Positions 28,426 to 42,900 are shown, numbered from the stretch's first letter. The stretch is DNA of 64,000 bases from Sarcocystis neurona (GCA_000727475.1 KL647311.1:97088-161087), one strand, 5' to 3'. Notes: generated by a model not told the origin, from the letters alone. A program made the numbers and translations.

Positions 28426-31400
28426 AGAGCAGGGAGTTGGTGGCCTTTCATTGTTTTAGCTGCATGGCGTCAGCGTCCTCGCGCCGCATGTATCTTTTTA
28501 GTAAGGGGAGTGTGTGCAATTGGCAAAGTTCGTGCCTTGCTGGACCACCTCCTGTCGTACAGAGGTACACAACTGTTCCGCGTAGTGCAGGAAATTCACC
28601 AGCATCATCTGCTGTGAAGCTGGACTAACGCGGAGGGAGGTGGTGCGACTTTCTGTTCTGCAAATTTATCTCGTGCGGCGGCGGCGACAGCAATCGCAGC
28701 AGCAATACGACCTGACTGCGGCGAAGCAGTGGGATTTCTTTGAGTGTTTAGTTTGTAGTGTTCACGTGTGTGTCCATGATTCAGCCTTCTCGCTAATACC
28801 AGCATATACTTGTACACGGTGAGCTGTTGTGTTAACACGAAAATGTGTGCAGTAATGGCAACAGAGGCTCCACATATTCTGTCTTCGTCGCGATTCAGCT
28901 TCGAATTTCCGGACAGTAGCCGATCAAGCTGGTATCATTGTGCATTGGGGCGACTGAGTGTAAGTGCGACATATCGCAGATTAGGTTGGCCGTTATAGCG
29001 GGGACACGGCTTTAGGATTCATTGCAACACCCACCTCTTGCCGCAACGTGGGCAAGTGCGTGGCTCCATAAGCGTGCACAGAAACAGCAGGGGGCTTACC
29101 AGCTGCCCCGGAGTTCACATATAAAGACTACATATCTGTTTAGAGAATTTGGATTTGGTCGTGAATTCCACTGTATACCGATGAGTTGTAGTGTGTGCCT
29201 CGTCTCCGTATGCATAATATGTGCATAATAGGACGCGCAGAGGGCACTGCGTAGGCAGGGAAGTGCTGTTAGTAGCTCACAAGCTGAATGCATCCTGAAG
29301 CTAAGCATCTCGCGCCGACTGCTGCCGCCGACTGCAAAGCGACGCCGGCAGGGACCATGGCTGTTTTTCTCTCTTCGTCGTGTTGACCATCGGGCGCCAC
29401 TACAGAAGGCAGCTGCGGCACACTGGTGGACACCCAGGAGCAACGAGCTCGAGACAGCCATGCCAGTTCTGCAGCTGTCATACGAGGCAACAGCGAGGTC
29501 GCAGCGGTGGCCGTCCCCCCCACAGCGGCGCGGCGCCACGGAGCAGCACTGCAGGAGCTGCTGGTGCAGTGAAGCCCTCGCGCTAGAAGCAGAACAGCAG
29601 CAGCAGAAAGAGGTGTAGCAGTGGCAGCCACAGCAAGAGAACCGACAGGCCGCTCTCTGTAGTTTGTTAGAAGTGCATCTTGCTGCAGGACAGCATCAGC
29701 ATTTCTACTGGACGTCATTTTCATGCGGCTCCACACAGTTTTGCCGATGCTTTCTCGTGGCATCTACTGTGCAGCGTTCAAGAGGAAGAATGTGCGCAGT
29801 TGGTCTATGTATGGAATTGTGTGTGGCACTGTTCTCCCTATAGCGTTACACGTGTGAATAGTTTGTGCGTTGCCTGTTGAATCTCTGCACTCGGTGAAGG
29901 AACGCTTTCTGCAGTTGTCTCCCAGTTGCGCAACAGCTTTGTACTCAGGGATCTGTACACCTGTCCAAGTAGCCGAGCCTATGGGGTCACGGCCACTCTC
30001 CACTTAGTGGGACGGTCACTGTGAGTGCGTAGTATGCGGTTAACTACGGCTTTATAAACTATTAACGTGTGTAAAAGGCAGTGCACATGTGCCATGTGAA
30101 GGTGACCTGTTTGCATACTGTAGCAGCTGCAGGCACTGCTAGTAAACGTGAACGAGCGACGGTGGATGCGTGGTTGCAGAATTGGCCCTCTGCACAGCAC
30201 ACGCTATACCGTATATTTCAACGGCAGGTAGAATGTGGCACTGCGTGCTATGGTAGACATTGTGTTTTGATTCCCTCAAACGGTGTCTATGGACGTACTT
30301 CGAACGTAGACTCTCTCAGTTCTCGTCTTTGTATTTTGTCGGTTCGAGCTTGCTTAGAAGACATGCTTGCGTCCTGCGGCGCGTCGTCAGCCCTGCTTTT
30401 AGTGTATGTGAACAGCTGTGCATGGGCTCGGCAGTTTCCTGACAGTTATTGGGTGTGTGTGTGCATATTGCCATGCTGGTAAATACGCATTCGGATGTAC
30501 GTTACTGACATCCGTGAATATGCGGAGTATGTGAACAGCGCCTGTTTGCTCACGCCACTGTTTGTGTCTTCCATTAAGGCCAGGACTTCTTGGGGAAGTA
30601 TCCTCCAAGAAGTAGTTGGTCACTGCGCTGCAGTACTGGGCCGGGGGGGAAGGGGGGGCTGAGGCCATCACGAAATTGAAAAATTACGCTCTCTGGCCTG
30701 TACTACAGTCTTGTCAAGCAAATATTATGAGCTTTTGCTTGTACCGTCGTTCTAGTACACACACTTTAAACATCGGGGAGATTCGTACTACGGTGTGACA
30801 ATTTCGACGATCTTTTCGCGTGAAAATCCAACAGCTGCAAGGCACGCACAGGTCGACTTGACGGTTTTTAGACTTAGGTCCGTCTGATCTTCCCCTGTCA
30901 TAAGGCACGCGATACCAGGTCACAGAGGCAGCACAGCTTGTATCACGTGGCCCCGTGAACCGTGCAGTTGTGTATACGTGTATGTGCTACTGCGTTGTCT
31001 CGAGTCGTGCCTGAGCGGCCGTTGACGTACGACTGTGCAGAACGTCACGTTTCGTCAGGTCGCACCGCAGCAGCGTAGTACGTCTGTGTAGTAGGAGTAC
31101 GTGGACGTATAAGGTCCACGTGTGTCGCCCATATACGTATTGTGTCGCACGCGTTATCTGTTGTGGTGCACGATTACTCAAGGCAATTTGCTCGTCGTCA
31201 GCCGTAACACCAGAGGTGGTTTATTTTACTGCGTTCTAATGTTCGGCCGCTGACCGGCTACGGCTGTGGGAGTCGTGCGCGTTTGCTGCGCTTGGGTGTC
31301 TTTGGTAGCTTGTTTGTAGTGGTTTTTGCAAGAAAAACTTGTTCTATTGTGAATATATGTCACGCGATCTCTGTCGCCCTGCCCGCTGCAGAACACGCGC

Positions 31401-31949
31401 CGCCGCCTCTGCATCGTGACATGGGCGGGCGCATACCCGAAGTAGCTGTTTGGTGCGTTGCTTTTATGCCTTCTATCGCTCCATTTATCTTCATGACCTG
31501 CGGTACGACACATTTGAACGATTGTATCCAGGCGCTTTTGTGTGGTTTTCTGTGGTGGACACACGGTTGTCCGGCAGCTGCAGCAGGCCGTCGGTGAATG
31601 TGCGAGGTCCGGGGCGCGCACATATTGGCTCGTCAAGCGGTAACCGCGTGCGTTTTCGTGCTATTTATTGTTGACATCAGGTTTATTGCCTGTAGTGTTT
31701 ATAATTTGAAGTAATTCAGTAAGGTCGTTTAGTACAGGAGCAGGTAAGAGATTAACGTTTGGGCGCGGCTACCCGTAAGAGACACGTGTATACAGAGTGT
31801 AGCTGTGCCGCCGGAAGTTTTGCAGCGTTTCTGCGCTGGCGGCCCCTCAGCGATAAAGTAGGGCGACAGTATACATGGGCTAACAGCGGTACTTAGCACA
31901 AAAAATAACAGCATAATATGTAAGGGTATATATGTGGACACAGAGTTGA

Positions 31950-34900
31950 GACTTTTGAGCGGTGCGGTCGGGTGCTGCGTCATCGAAGTAGTACTGGCGG
32001 CCGTCCCCGGCGGCGCATCCCACTGGTGCTCGGACGGCTGGGTTGCTGCAGCTGCCGGAGGGATCTTGATAGCAGAACAGGAGAAGGGAAGGGAACCGCC
32101 ACTGCAGGGCCCACGCTGCAGTGTGGCGCCGTTCTTGTGGAGAAACTGTTACGCAGCAGTGCGTTGGCGTTGAATTAGAGACGGGTGGCACAAGCAAGCG
32201 CGTCTTGAGCGAACACACCACAGCGCGCGACCTTGTGTATTCCAGCGTGACGTGAGCGTAGGAGAGCTGCAGCCGCTCGTCGTTGCGGCGTTTACCGCAG
32301 CTTCCGTGGGCGACTGACCCCGAGGAGTTCTCTTGGTCCTCGGTGGCGCGCACTTCTGATGGGCACTACGGGTCTGCAGTGGCGACCGCTGCCGGGTGTG
32401 CTACAGTTGTCACCAGGCTCGACGCTCCGCTGTTGCAGTAGCAAATTACAGTGCAGCAGCATTATGTCATGCATTAGACAGCGGGGGACGCAGCAAAAAC
32501 CCAAGAGGAGGAACCGAAACAGTACGCTACGCAGCGAAGGCTGGATAGGGAACGCATCCACCGCCAGTACGGTACGGAGCGAAGGCTGGATACGGGACGC
32601 ATCCAGCGCCGTCAAGAAAGGCAGAACCCGCAGCAGGACAGCGTGCGGCAGAAGGACCCCACAGGCTGACGGAGCATCCAGGCCTCTGCAACACCAGTGG
32701 GATACAATCTGAAACTACAGGAACACCAGCAGTATCAGGAGCAGCCGGATGGAGCACGGAAAGACAGGAATGTGACCTGAGGGAACTCTACGAAGAGTGA
32801 AGCCGGACAACAGACAGGGGACGCAAATGTAAGGTAGCAGCGGATTCAAGGGAAGGGAACCTCCGACGCACCGTTGGAGTTATCTCCGAAATCCCGTATA
32901 GTGCAGAAACTGTTAACGGTGGCCTCTTTGAGGTTACGAGGAGGTGACACTTTCTTTACAACCAGTAGAGCCATCGAAGCTGCTGCTTTCAGCCTGCTTT
33001 TGGGGTGGCCCTGCCACGTACAGACAGGTCAACAGGCAAGGCGAAGCGACGATGAGAGGGAACACAAGCAGGCGAGTGTCTGAAGACAGCAAAGCTTAGC
33101 TCGCAGACCCATTCTTCTCTGCTGCGCGCGCTGCCGCCAGTGGCGGACTGAACTGCGGTTGTTGCTGCAACTGCGGAGAAGGTATACCCGCGGCGCGCAA
33201 CATCGCGGTGTCTGTGCGAGCACTCGCTGCTCTGCTACTGGTTCGAGAAAAGGCGAAAGAGACTGCTGAGCTGGTGCTGCTGTCGAGCTGGTGCTGCCGC
33301 TGATTCCTAGCACACCACAGCGTGCCTGTGCGACTGCTGCCTACGGCTGTTGTTCCTGGTGTTGCGGTCGCTGCTGCTGCGGTCGCTGCTGGTTTCGTAG
33401 CGATGCGCGACCCCCTTGCTGCTGCAGCCACTGCTGCCGGCTCACAATTCCAGTAAGCGAGGAGCACGCCCATGTGGAGCGCGCGGAGTCTCAGCTTTCA
33501 CCACCACCATCACCAGTATTATCTTGCTCTAGCAGCTGCAACATTACCGGCCTTTTTTCCGTAGTAGCTGCAATACCAACAGCAACACCGACCGACGCAG
33601 CACTTCGAGCGCCAGCGGGTGCGACTGCACAGATCCCCCCTCTCGTCTCCGAGCGGCGTGAGGTAGAGGCAGCAGACACAGAGGCAGCACGCGGAGAGTA
33701 AGCGCTGTTGCAGCCCGGTGAACATAACACTGGCAACCAGTCGCAGCAGCACCAGTAGCCAGCCCGGGTGTTGCTAAAGTACCATCAAGCCTGCGCAGTA
33801 CGGACAACAGATCCCGTCTTGCAAAGGGCAGCAGTCTCCACCGCAGCGGTTCCCTCCCCGCTGCACTCGGAGCGACAGTGCGGCTACCTTCGTAAGCAGT
33901 GAGGTTCTTATACCACTTAGTAAGGCGCTTAAGCGTTTAGAGACTTCGGAAAAGGAAGACCAGTTGTGATGGTAGAGGTGCGCATATCTCTTCTCTCGTG
34001 CGGGGACTGAAGCGGCAGCGCAGCGGACTTCTAACAGGAGTGATCCAGCCTGCAGCAGCCAAAGTATCTGTTGTTATTCTGATTTCTCGCGGCCGCACGC
34101 GTCCTTTTGCTCCGTGTCGGACAGGAGCCCAGGAGCCCCTCTTCTTCCTCTGCTGCTGGGACATGCATATGTCCGTCTACTGTTGTTACTCTTGTCCCGC
34201 GAGCGCCATTTTCCTGCTGTTACAGCTGCGTGAGTTCTCCTGTTCATGCTGGCCTACTCGTTCAACTGGTGCAGGCCTCGCGTCTTTCTTGTCTGCACTC
34301 TAGTGCTCCAATCCGCGCCCTGCAGCTGCGGCCCACAAGCCCCTGTTGCAGCTGCGGCAAGGCTGATGTAAACCGTGTGCTGGAAGTCGTTGGACACGAG
34401 AACAACGCCCCGCAGCACTGGCTTGCCTGTCTCCCTCCACATCGTGCTCCCTGGCAGTAGTAACGACAGCAGCAGTGCGACCAGGGTGAGCCGCAGCAGC
34501 GAGACCACCAGCAGAAACAGTGAGAGGCTCTGTATCAGCAGCAACGGCAGTGACTGCGTTGACCGTAAGACTAGCAGGTGAGGAGGGACATCTAGTCGGG
34601 TGTTCTTTTCCCGGCAGAATTACGTTTCTATCTGGACGACCCTCTATCCCGCACAGTGCGTATTTGGTTTGCTGCTCGTCGTCTTCTGAGGGCGTTGCTG
34701 CTTTTCTAAACTAAGAAGGGCCAACCCCCGCTGGATGCACTACTGCACCCGCTGTTCCTGGTGCGTCACTGGTGTAGAACGGACTGCGTCGCAAATGCGC
34801 TGCAGCAGCTACAGTTGAAGCGGCACCGAACGCACTACAACTTCGCGCGAAAAGACCAGCAGAAGAGTGGTGAGTACCAGCATTGCTCAGCAGCACCACG

Positions 34901-36900
34901 TGAAACCGTACCGTGACAAGAGCGAACAGCACCCGCAGGAGCTAAGACTCCGGATGAAGTTCCGCAGCACGTGCGGATTCACCATGGTGTTGGTTTGCTT
35001 TCGAGGTGCGCTAACATAGTATCAACGACAGCGTCCGACGGCAGACGTAGCACACTGCGTTAGCGGCGGGCCTGCAGTGGCGCAGCACCAGTAGCAGCGG
35101 CAACAGGAGTGGCAGCACCAGCAGCGGTGGAGAAAGCAGACGATCGGCTAACCGCAATCGTGTCCGAAGCATTCTTTACGTGTGAGTGCGGCATATAGTT
35201 CGCGCTACCATCGCTATAGACGTATAGGCACAGCTCTCGCTTGGCGCACGCCACATTGGTGGGTGCGCTGGGTCGGTGCAGCTGGTGTTGCCGTTGCTGG
35301 TTCTGGCGACGGACAAGCCACGACCAACCCAGTAGGACGAAAGGAAAAGACACGAGACGTGTCTCTTTTCGTCTGCGGCGTCTCGCGTCGTCCCCTTACT
35401 GGCGCTGGTCGTAGCACGGTGCTGAACAACTCCACTGGAGCAACTATCTCTACATTGCTGCTGCTCGTCCTCGAAATCCTTGCGGAAACACGCGCCGCAT
35501 GCCGCTGCCGTGACAGCTGCCACATACCGTGTTAGCATCTTCCCGGGTTTCCAGTTGGTTTCAGTATGTCCCCGTCCCCAAAGGCGGCCCGCGATTCCTG
35601 AGACGAGCGGCAGCTGGTGGTGATCCCCGTCCCCGGAGAGCTGCACAGGAGCCATCGCATCTGGACTGGTGACGGAAACGCATGGAGACGCCGGGAAGCC
35701 CCTGTTACGAAAAAGGAGAGAGTGCGGCGGTCTGTCAGAGAGGTGCAGCAGAAGCACAACCGCCTCCATCGCAACCGTTGGTCAGTGCTACGGCTTTTTC
35801 AGCTGCTCCTCGAGATCGCCGGTGGTTGTATGGTGTTGCTTCACCCCAGCAGCAGCAGGTGTACTCCTCCACTTCGCGCCGTGGCGACCACAGCTGATAC
35901 GCGTCGCCGTCACCACGCGTAACAGCAGCAGCAGGGCCGGCGGCTGTTTGCTGTGTGTCGTCGCCCTCCCGCTGCTGCTTCATCGTGTGGGGTAAACCGT
36001 CTCTCCGCAGCTTCGCGAGTCCGCCGAGTGGCAGGAGCTGCAGCACCAGGGGGCGGAGCCGTGTTGCCCGTCGCAGGAACAGCAGGATATGCTTCGTTGG
36101 TGGAGCTGCATCAACAGTAGCGGCGCAAGAACTCTTTATCGGATCAGGGGGACCGTAAGCGGTTGGCCCAGCAAGTGAAGCAGATCAGCAGCCCCGCAGC
36201 ACCACCAGGTACAGAGTCGCAGCACAGCATCGCAGACGTCTTTGGTGATAGAGGGCGTCTCGTCTCACTCTTCCTCCATCACTTGCCACGGTTGTGCCAT
36301 ACGGTAGCAGCAGGGAAATAGAACCGACAGCAGGTGGAGTAGTAGCAGCAGGAGCAACGGCAAACGCCCTCCAGCGACACTCGCACAAGGCGCAGGAACG
36401 TGAGAATTGCCACTTTTCTGGGTAGAACGGAAAGGCGGAAAAAACGATTCTATTTCAAATGCAATTGCCTGCACGCCACCGCAGAAGCTGCAGCTGGATC
36501 CAGGCCAGCGCATCACAGTCTCCTCAGCAGAGAGAAGTCGGTGCAGCGTCCACTGCGGGCAACTGCAACAACCACTCACAGTAGGTCATGCGGTGGAAAA
36601 GGGAGAGACGCAGGAAATTTACCAACATACAGAAGCTGCAGAGGTAGTAGAAGCAGAAAAGGAGTAAGGAGCCTTGTAGGTGCGTTGTGGAAGCGGCAGC
36701 CGCGGCTACAGCAGGTGTAATACACAAAGGGGGAAGGTAAAGAGACGGCAGCGCCGAGAAGAGCAAAGACACGAGCAAGAGAGGAAGAAACAGGGGCAGT
36801 ACCAACGGAATTCAGGAAACGGATCAACAGCAACGTAATTAGAAGGAACAGCGTTATTAAAATGAACAACAGTGATAGCAGGTACTGATTGACGCAGGCG
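31950..36900. repeat. Scattered degenerate CAG/CTG stretches
   Basis: Short, interrupted CAG/GCA/CTG clusters recur (for example 33280-33440, 35080-35130, 35840-35940, 36300-36370 and 36620-36720). None keeps a long open frame. They look like decayed versions of the arrays seen in the neighbouring genes. Confidence 0.55.
32534..32620. repeat. 45-bp tandem duplication
   Basis: gcgaaggctggata...cgcatcca is present at 32534 and 32579 with minor differences. In one plus frame it encodes RSEGWIGNAS and RSEGWIRDAS, but that frame is short (about 117 codons) and unassigned. Confidence 0.75.
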
Positions 36901-36938
36901 TACGTAACTGACGTGTAAGGCAGTAAAAGCACATAGAT

Positions 36939-39900
36939 ATGGCAAGAGGGGGAGGAGTAGTGATCAAAAACGAGAAACAGACGTTGCAGCCAGTCCTGCG
37001 GCCGTGGAACCAGCGGGAACAGGTGGAACTGAGTGCTGCTGTAGTTACGCCTGCTGATCAGCAGCAGCGGCGAACAGAGAAACAGCAGCAGCAACAGCCG
37101 GAGAGAGAACGCCAGCAAGGAGGAGAGGTGGGAGAGGAAGAGGACGACGAGAGGACGGAGCGTCCAGGGAGAAGTCAGAGGCAGGCGAAGAAGGAAGATC
37201 GGCAGGGGACGAAGCAAGAACAAGAACTGCGGTACTCGAAGAAAGAACAAGAGGAGCAGAAGCAACAGGACGTGGAAGCGATGGAGGGAAAGAGCGACGC
37301 AGCAGCGGAATTTGCTGCGGAGTCGTACGGGCGGTGGTCGTGGAGTACCAGCAGTAGCGTCGGCGATGGAACGTCAGCTGGAGCTGCTGCAGAAAAACAG
37401 CAGCAGCAAGAGCTTCAGCAACTCGGGAAGCAGGGGAAAGTGCAGTGCCCGCAGCACATGAGGGAGACGCCAGAGAAAGAGTCGTGGCAGCCGCCCCAGC
37501 CTAACGAACCGGAACAGCTGCTGGAAAAGCAGCAGCAGCAGAGAGCGCAGCAGAGGCGGCAGGGACAGCAGCCTTCGAAGAACCTGGGGAAAGACGAGCT
37601 GCATGAAGAAGAGGACGAATCGGAACGAGACACGTCGCAGAAGCAGCAGCAACAGCAACATGAAGAGCGATGTCTCAAGCAGGAGCAGCTGGAAGGGCAG
37701 ACAGCCCCACAGCAGCAGTTGCAGCAAGGGGAAGAGCAGGGCGGGCTAGCGGCGGACAAGGAAGAAGAGGAGGAGGAACAGGTGGTGATGCGGCAAGAGA
37801 ACACTTGGAAAGACGAACGTGCATTAACATGTGCAGGTTTTAACGTCCACTATCTACCGAGTGAGACACGCAGCAACAGTAGTGACTCGCAGCTCGTAAG
37901 CAGCAGCAAGGGCTCCCTGGTGCCAGGAAGCGGGAGCGGCAATCCTTTTCGTAGCAGCAGCAGCGGCAGCAGCGCCTGGTGCAAGAATCACGCGAAGACG
38001 GAGGACGCAGCAGCAGGTGGAGGGAAAGGAGCCGCACGAGAAGCGCCCACAGCACAAGAGCACGCGGCAGAAACAATAGCAGCAGCGGTCGAAGATGAGA
38101 CAGCAGCCGAAGAAGAACTCAGACGGGGTTCGTGGACGTCTGAAATGGGCAGCACGCTGCAAGGGGCCAGCGACAGCAGCAGTCGCAGCAGCAGCAACGA
38201 GGTGAAGCGAGAACGGTTCCTGAACGGTGAAGGCATCATTGAGGGGGCGGTGTTTGTACAGCAACAGGAAGCGCAGCTAGAGGGGCTTGAACAACAAGGA
38301 GAGAGGGAGGAAAAGGACCAGCAGCAGCTGCGTGGAAGAGAGGACCGGAAGCATCAGTGGCCGAAGCAGGACCCCCAGGATAAAGAAGGGGAAGAGGAAG
38401 ATGAAGAAGAGCAGAAGCGACAGCAGCAGGAAGAACTGAAGCAGCCGCAGCAAGTAATTTTGGAACCTGCGCCAGGTGTACGTAGTGAGGAGACAGATAG
38501 GAACGGAAGGACCTGCACTGCAGCAGGTGCTGCTGCTGATGTGGGCATTGCTGCAGCTGACGTGGGCAGTGCTGCAGCTGATGTGGGCAGTGCTACTGGC
38601 AGACGTGAAGGCGGTGAAGTTCGAGAAAAGCAGTGGCAGCATCAAGCGTCACGTGCAGATGGAGGTGGGGAAGAGGAACAAGAAGACAACAACTGCGACA
38701 GCAGCTCCACTGGCCAGAGCACAAGCTCAGACAGAACACTCCGCAGCAGCAGCGGGAGCAGCAGCAGCAGTGCGAGCACGAGCAATAGCAGCAGTACGAT
38801 GCTTCGTCTCGGGGGGCAGCGGGACTATGCGCCATTGCTAACCTGCTTGCTCTCTACCAAGAGCAGCAGAGGCACTGGGGAGGGCAGCACCAGCAGTAAT
38901 GATAGCACGAGAAGTACGGAAGACAACCACAGCAGCCCCTGCAGCAGCACGGGCAGCAGCCTGAGCAACAGTCCTAGCAGTCTTCACAGTAGCATTTTAC
39001 ATGGGACGAGCTGCAGCAGCAGCAGCGGCCAAATGCTGCACAGCAACATCGGCAGCGAAGTGGTGCACACCAACAACAGCGACGCTGCAAGCACTGTCCT
39101 GAGCAGCGCCGCCAGCAGCAACGGCGACAAATTCCGGAACAGCGACAGCAACGTCAGAAATAGCCTGGACAGCGTCTCAAAAACGAGAAGGGTAAGCAGC
39201 AACAGTGGCAGAGACAGTGAAGAGGGTGACGCGCTGAACGCCGAACCGGAGCGAATAAACCTACAAAGAGCACTGCAGCAGCTGCTGGTGCCGCTGCCTC
39301 CAGTGGATAGAGCGGCAGCGCAGCAGAGGCAGAACAGCGATATGGACAGATCCGACTACTGTTTTGTAGGCGAAGCCGAAGACTTAAACGAGAGGGAACA
39401 CCACCTGCAGAGAACGCCGCAGCCGCAGAAGCAGCAGGAGCAGACGAGACCGATGCAGCTGCAACAGGAGGCGATGGATTGGCGGCGTCAGCAGCAGTGG
39501 GAGGCAGAAGAGGAAGTAGTGGGGGACGCAAGGGCAGGAGGAGGAGAGAAGAAAAGGAAAAGGTCCCACCTCCTTCACCAGGCATCAACGAGTTCACCGC
39601 GTGGCAGCGGGGACAATGACAAGACTCTCGGGTGTAGAACGTTGAGGTCCGGTTTCGAAGCATCGCGAGCAGCTACAGCAGCAGCGAGAGCTGCAGCAAC
39701 AGGGGAGGATGGAAAGCTCGTAGCGCTTCGGGAGCGAGAGGGAACGGAAGAGAGCCGCAGCAGTAGTCGATACACCGCAGAAAGTCGTTGGCCTGCGCTG
39801 CTGCTGCGTGATCGTGAAGAGGAAGAAGCCGGTAAGAGACGAGCAGCGCAGCAGCGCGCTTACTACATCTCGAGCGCTGTCTACTCGGACGGCAACGAGA

Positions 39901-42900
39901 GCGGGTGGGGAAAGCCGAGCCAGCAGGAGAGAGAGTCTGCCTCTTATTTTCGTCTAGATGACAGCAGCACAAAAACGACGAGAAGCAGCCTTGCGTCTCT
40001 GGCTGCGGCTGCAGCTGGCGTCCCGGCTACTCCGGAACAGCGCGGGTCTTCATCGGATCCAGTGCTCGCAGGAGAAGCCGCAGCTGCAGCACGCTCAGAA
40101 GCAGCGAGAGGTGAAAAAGCGGCGGCAGTCGCAGGAGAAAGAGGAGGCAGCTACTTAGATGAGGGACCGGATGCGCGTGCGTACGAGGCTCAGCAGCACT
40201 TCAAGCGACGCCGATCAGAAGAGGCCCAACAGCAGCACAAGAAGACGGAGGAAGGAGGGGACGGCGCGGAGCAGCGGCGAGATGAGCACCACCGGCAAGG
40301 CATTGCTGCTGAACCGGCAAGGAGGGAGGACACAGGCTTTGCAACTCCAGCAGGAGCACCTACTGAAGAAGAAGCAGAGATAGAGGCGCTGAAGCATCTA
40401 CTAGCAGAGCAGCTGTCTCGGGTGCTGCCAGAAGGGGACGAACTTCAATACCACCTGCCGTCTGCCGGAGAGAAGCAGAAGGTTCAGCCGCACGGAAACA
40501 GCGACTGTGAAGGAGAATCTGGGCGAGCAGCAGGAACCTTATCAGCTACGCGGGGTAACAGCAGCAGCACGCATCTCGATGAGGAGACCGGGCAAAGGCG
40601 CCTCGACGGAGTGTATCGGGCCGCTGCCGCTGCTGCTACATCTCGCAGATGGCAGCCGCAGGCAGCATCAGCTGCAGCAATGGACGATGGCAAGGCAGCA
40701 CTGGGAGACGCGGCACCGACAGCTGGAGAGGGGGCAGCGAGGGGAGGAGCGAAGCATCGACAGTGGTCGCCTGGCTTGCACGGATTCCACCTGGCACCGC
40801 TCTGCGGCGTCAGCAGTAGGCCGTCTACAGCAGAAGGAGGGGTGCGGACAGAGGCGACAGCAGCACAAACGGCGAAAGAACATAGTGCTGGGGGATTTCA
40901 GGTAAGAACGGCAGCGTGCGCTGCTGCTGATTTTGAGGACCCGAGGAGGCTGTTACAGCTGGAACAGCAGCAGGAGCACACCGCTCCAACTCCGGCGACT
41001 ACGTCTGTGCACGCCGTGGGAGAAAGTGAGTTACGTCACCGGGGACAACAAGGCGCAACAGATTCGTCTCTGTCTCTTGACCGTCCGTACGAAAGAGTTA
41101 ACGGTTTTGCTGCCGTGACTGCTCCTACTGTTGTGGACCCCGCGGAACCTGCAGCGTCTGGAGAAAAGACCCTGCTGACGGCGCTGCTCAATGCAGCTGC
41201 AGCCGCGGCTGAGGCTGCGCGCGGCATCGAATGCAGCAGCAGCGCGCATGCACCAGCAGGCGAGGACGCAGCTGCAGCAATCGAGCAGCAACAACCGCAG
41301 CAGGAGCGGAACGAAGGAGTCGCTGCTGCCAACGCTGTGGCCGCGCTGCTGCAGATGCTGCTTGCTGCAGTAGGGTCTCGAGAATCCGGCGACGAAGGCA
41401 TCTACCAGCTGCTGCGCCAGGTGGTGGAACAGCAGCGGCAGCAGGGACACCCACAGCAACAAGACAGCGCTTTCTGTGATAGCAGCAGCTGCAGCAGTGA
41501 ATTTCACGCGGGTAGCGTTGCTGAAGGTGCCGCTCGAGCGCTGCTCCTGCTGCAGCGAGAAGCGCAGCAGCAGCAGCAGCCTTACAGTTTCCCTGCTTCT
41601 GCGGGTCTGTGCACTGCAGCGGGACGCCTGCCTTCCCCTGGAGTGGTGAGTGCTGCAGGCGCCGCAGGGCCAGAGGGCGGAAAAGGTGCCCGAGGAGCAG
41701 GAGCAGCGGCAGCAGCAGGAGCAACATCGGCAGCAGCGGCAGCTGCGGAGGAACACTACTTCGAAAAGCGCGAGGTGGGTGCTCTGTTGCATGAAGAACG
41801 CAGCAGAGAGGTCGGAGGAGCAGTGGGGAAGCCACATCCCTACCCGCGCAAGTTGCTGCAAGGAAGAGGCGATGCGACGACGGAATCGCTCGCACTGGCA
41901 GGTAATGAGAGAGACTACAGTAGCGGGAGCAGTCTGACATACCTCAGCACCAGCGAGGAGAGCGGGAGCAGCAATGGCAGACGTGTTGTTCGTCGACGCC
42001 TTTCTATTGATGACGCTCTGCTGCAGCAGCACCTCCACCTGCAGCAGCAGCTGCTGCAACAGCGGAAGCGGCAGCATCAAGGGCGACCGTCTGGTGAGGA
42101 GCAGGAAGAAGAAGAAAGACAGCGGCAGCGACTGCTGTTCCGCGGGGCAGGTGGCAGTCTTGATGACTCAGAACAGCGGCCGCAGCAGCAGCTTGTTCGC
42201 CAGCATGTGCGACTTCACCAGCAGCAATTGCCGTTGCAGCAGCAGCAGCACGAGCAGCAGCAGTACGAGCAGGAGCAGCTGCAACGGCGTGACTCAGTGC
42301 AGGAGCGACTGAAGCAAGAGCACGTGCAAAGACAGCAGCTGCTGCTACGTCAGCTTTTAGCGGAGGAAGGCCGTTACGCTGAGGCGCGAGCGCCACGGCA
42401 GCAGCAGCAGCAGCTGAGCGAGCGGGAGAAAGAGGAGCTGCTGCTGATGCATCGGTGGATGAAGAAGCAGCAGCAGCATCAGGGGGAGACAGAGGAGGAG
42501 GCAGATCAACGCCATGTGCACATGCCAAGAGAAGCATCGGAGTTGATTCCCCGTGGTGCTGCTGCAGCAGGTTTGTCTTCTGTAGCAGGCAAGTGGCAGC
42601 AGAAAAACTGTACTGCAGCTGACTTTGTTGGAAGTAGTCTCTCTCCAGCAGCAGCAGCAGAGCGCAGCAGTGACAGCGTGCTACGCTATGAAACCAGCAG
42701 CAGCAGGGAGGAGGGGGTAGTAGTATACGGAAGAGAGAGGGAAGAAATGAACACGCTTCTGTCGCGACAGCATCGGTTGCCGTACCCGGAGTGGGGAGGT
42801 AACAGCAGCTGCAGCGGTGAAGAAGTGCTCTTGCCCAGTCCCGGCAACTGCAGCAGCAACAGCAACGTCAGAGGCGGAAAGAATGAGTGCCTTACAAGTG

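Larger units (their letters stand above)
21027..36938. other. About 16 kb with no recognised gene
   Basis: Between the TRM61 stop and the ApiAP2 ATG no frame shows a domain I recognise. ORFs are 60-165 codons, overlap on both strands and often lack ATG. The left part (21-31.9 kb) has balanced composition and few repeats: TA runs only at 22361-22383 and 22556-22570. The right part (31.9-36.9 kb) has many broken CAG-like stretches. Fast-evolving lineage-specific genes with small exons could hide here, as could promoter sequence for ApiAP2 near 36.9 kb. A candidate minus-strand exon is listed at 28016-28425. Confidence 0.6.

Noticed and set aside
27000..36000. Retrotransposon in the gene-poor region
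   Set aside because: No reverse transcriptase, integrase, gag zinc knuckle or paired terminal repeats were seen in any frame.
41031..42080. 349-codon minus-strand ORF inside ApiAP2
   Set aside because: Mirror of CAG arrays (CTG reads Leu, Cys or Ala). The plus-strand frame is far longer and holds the AP2 domain.
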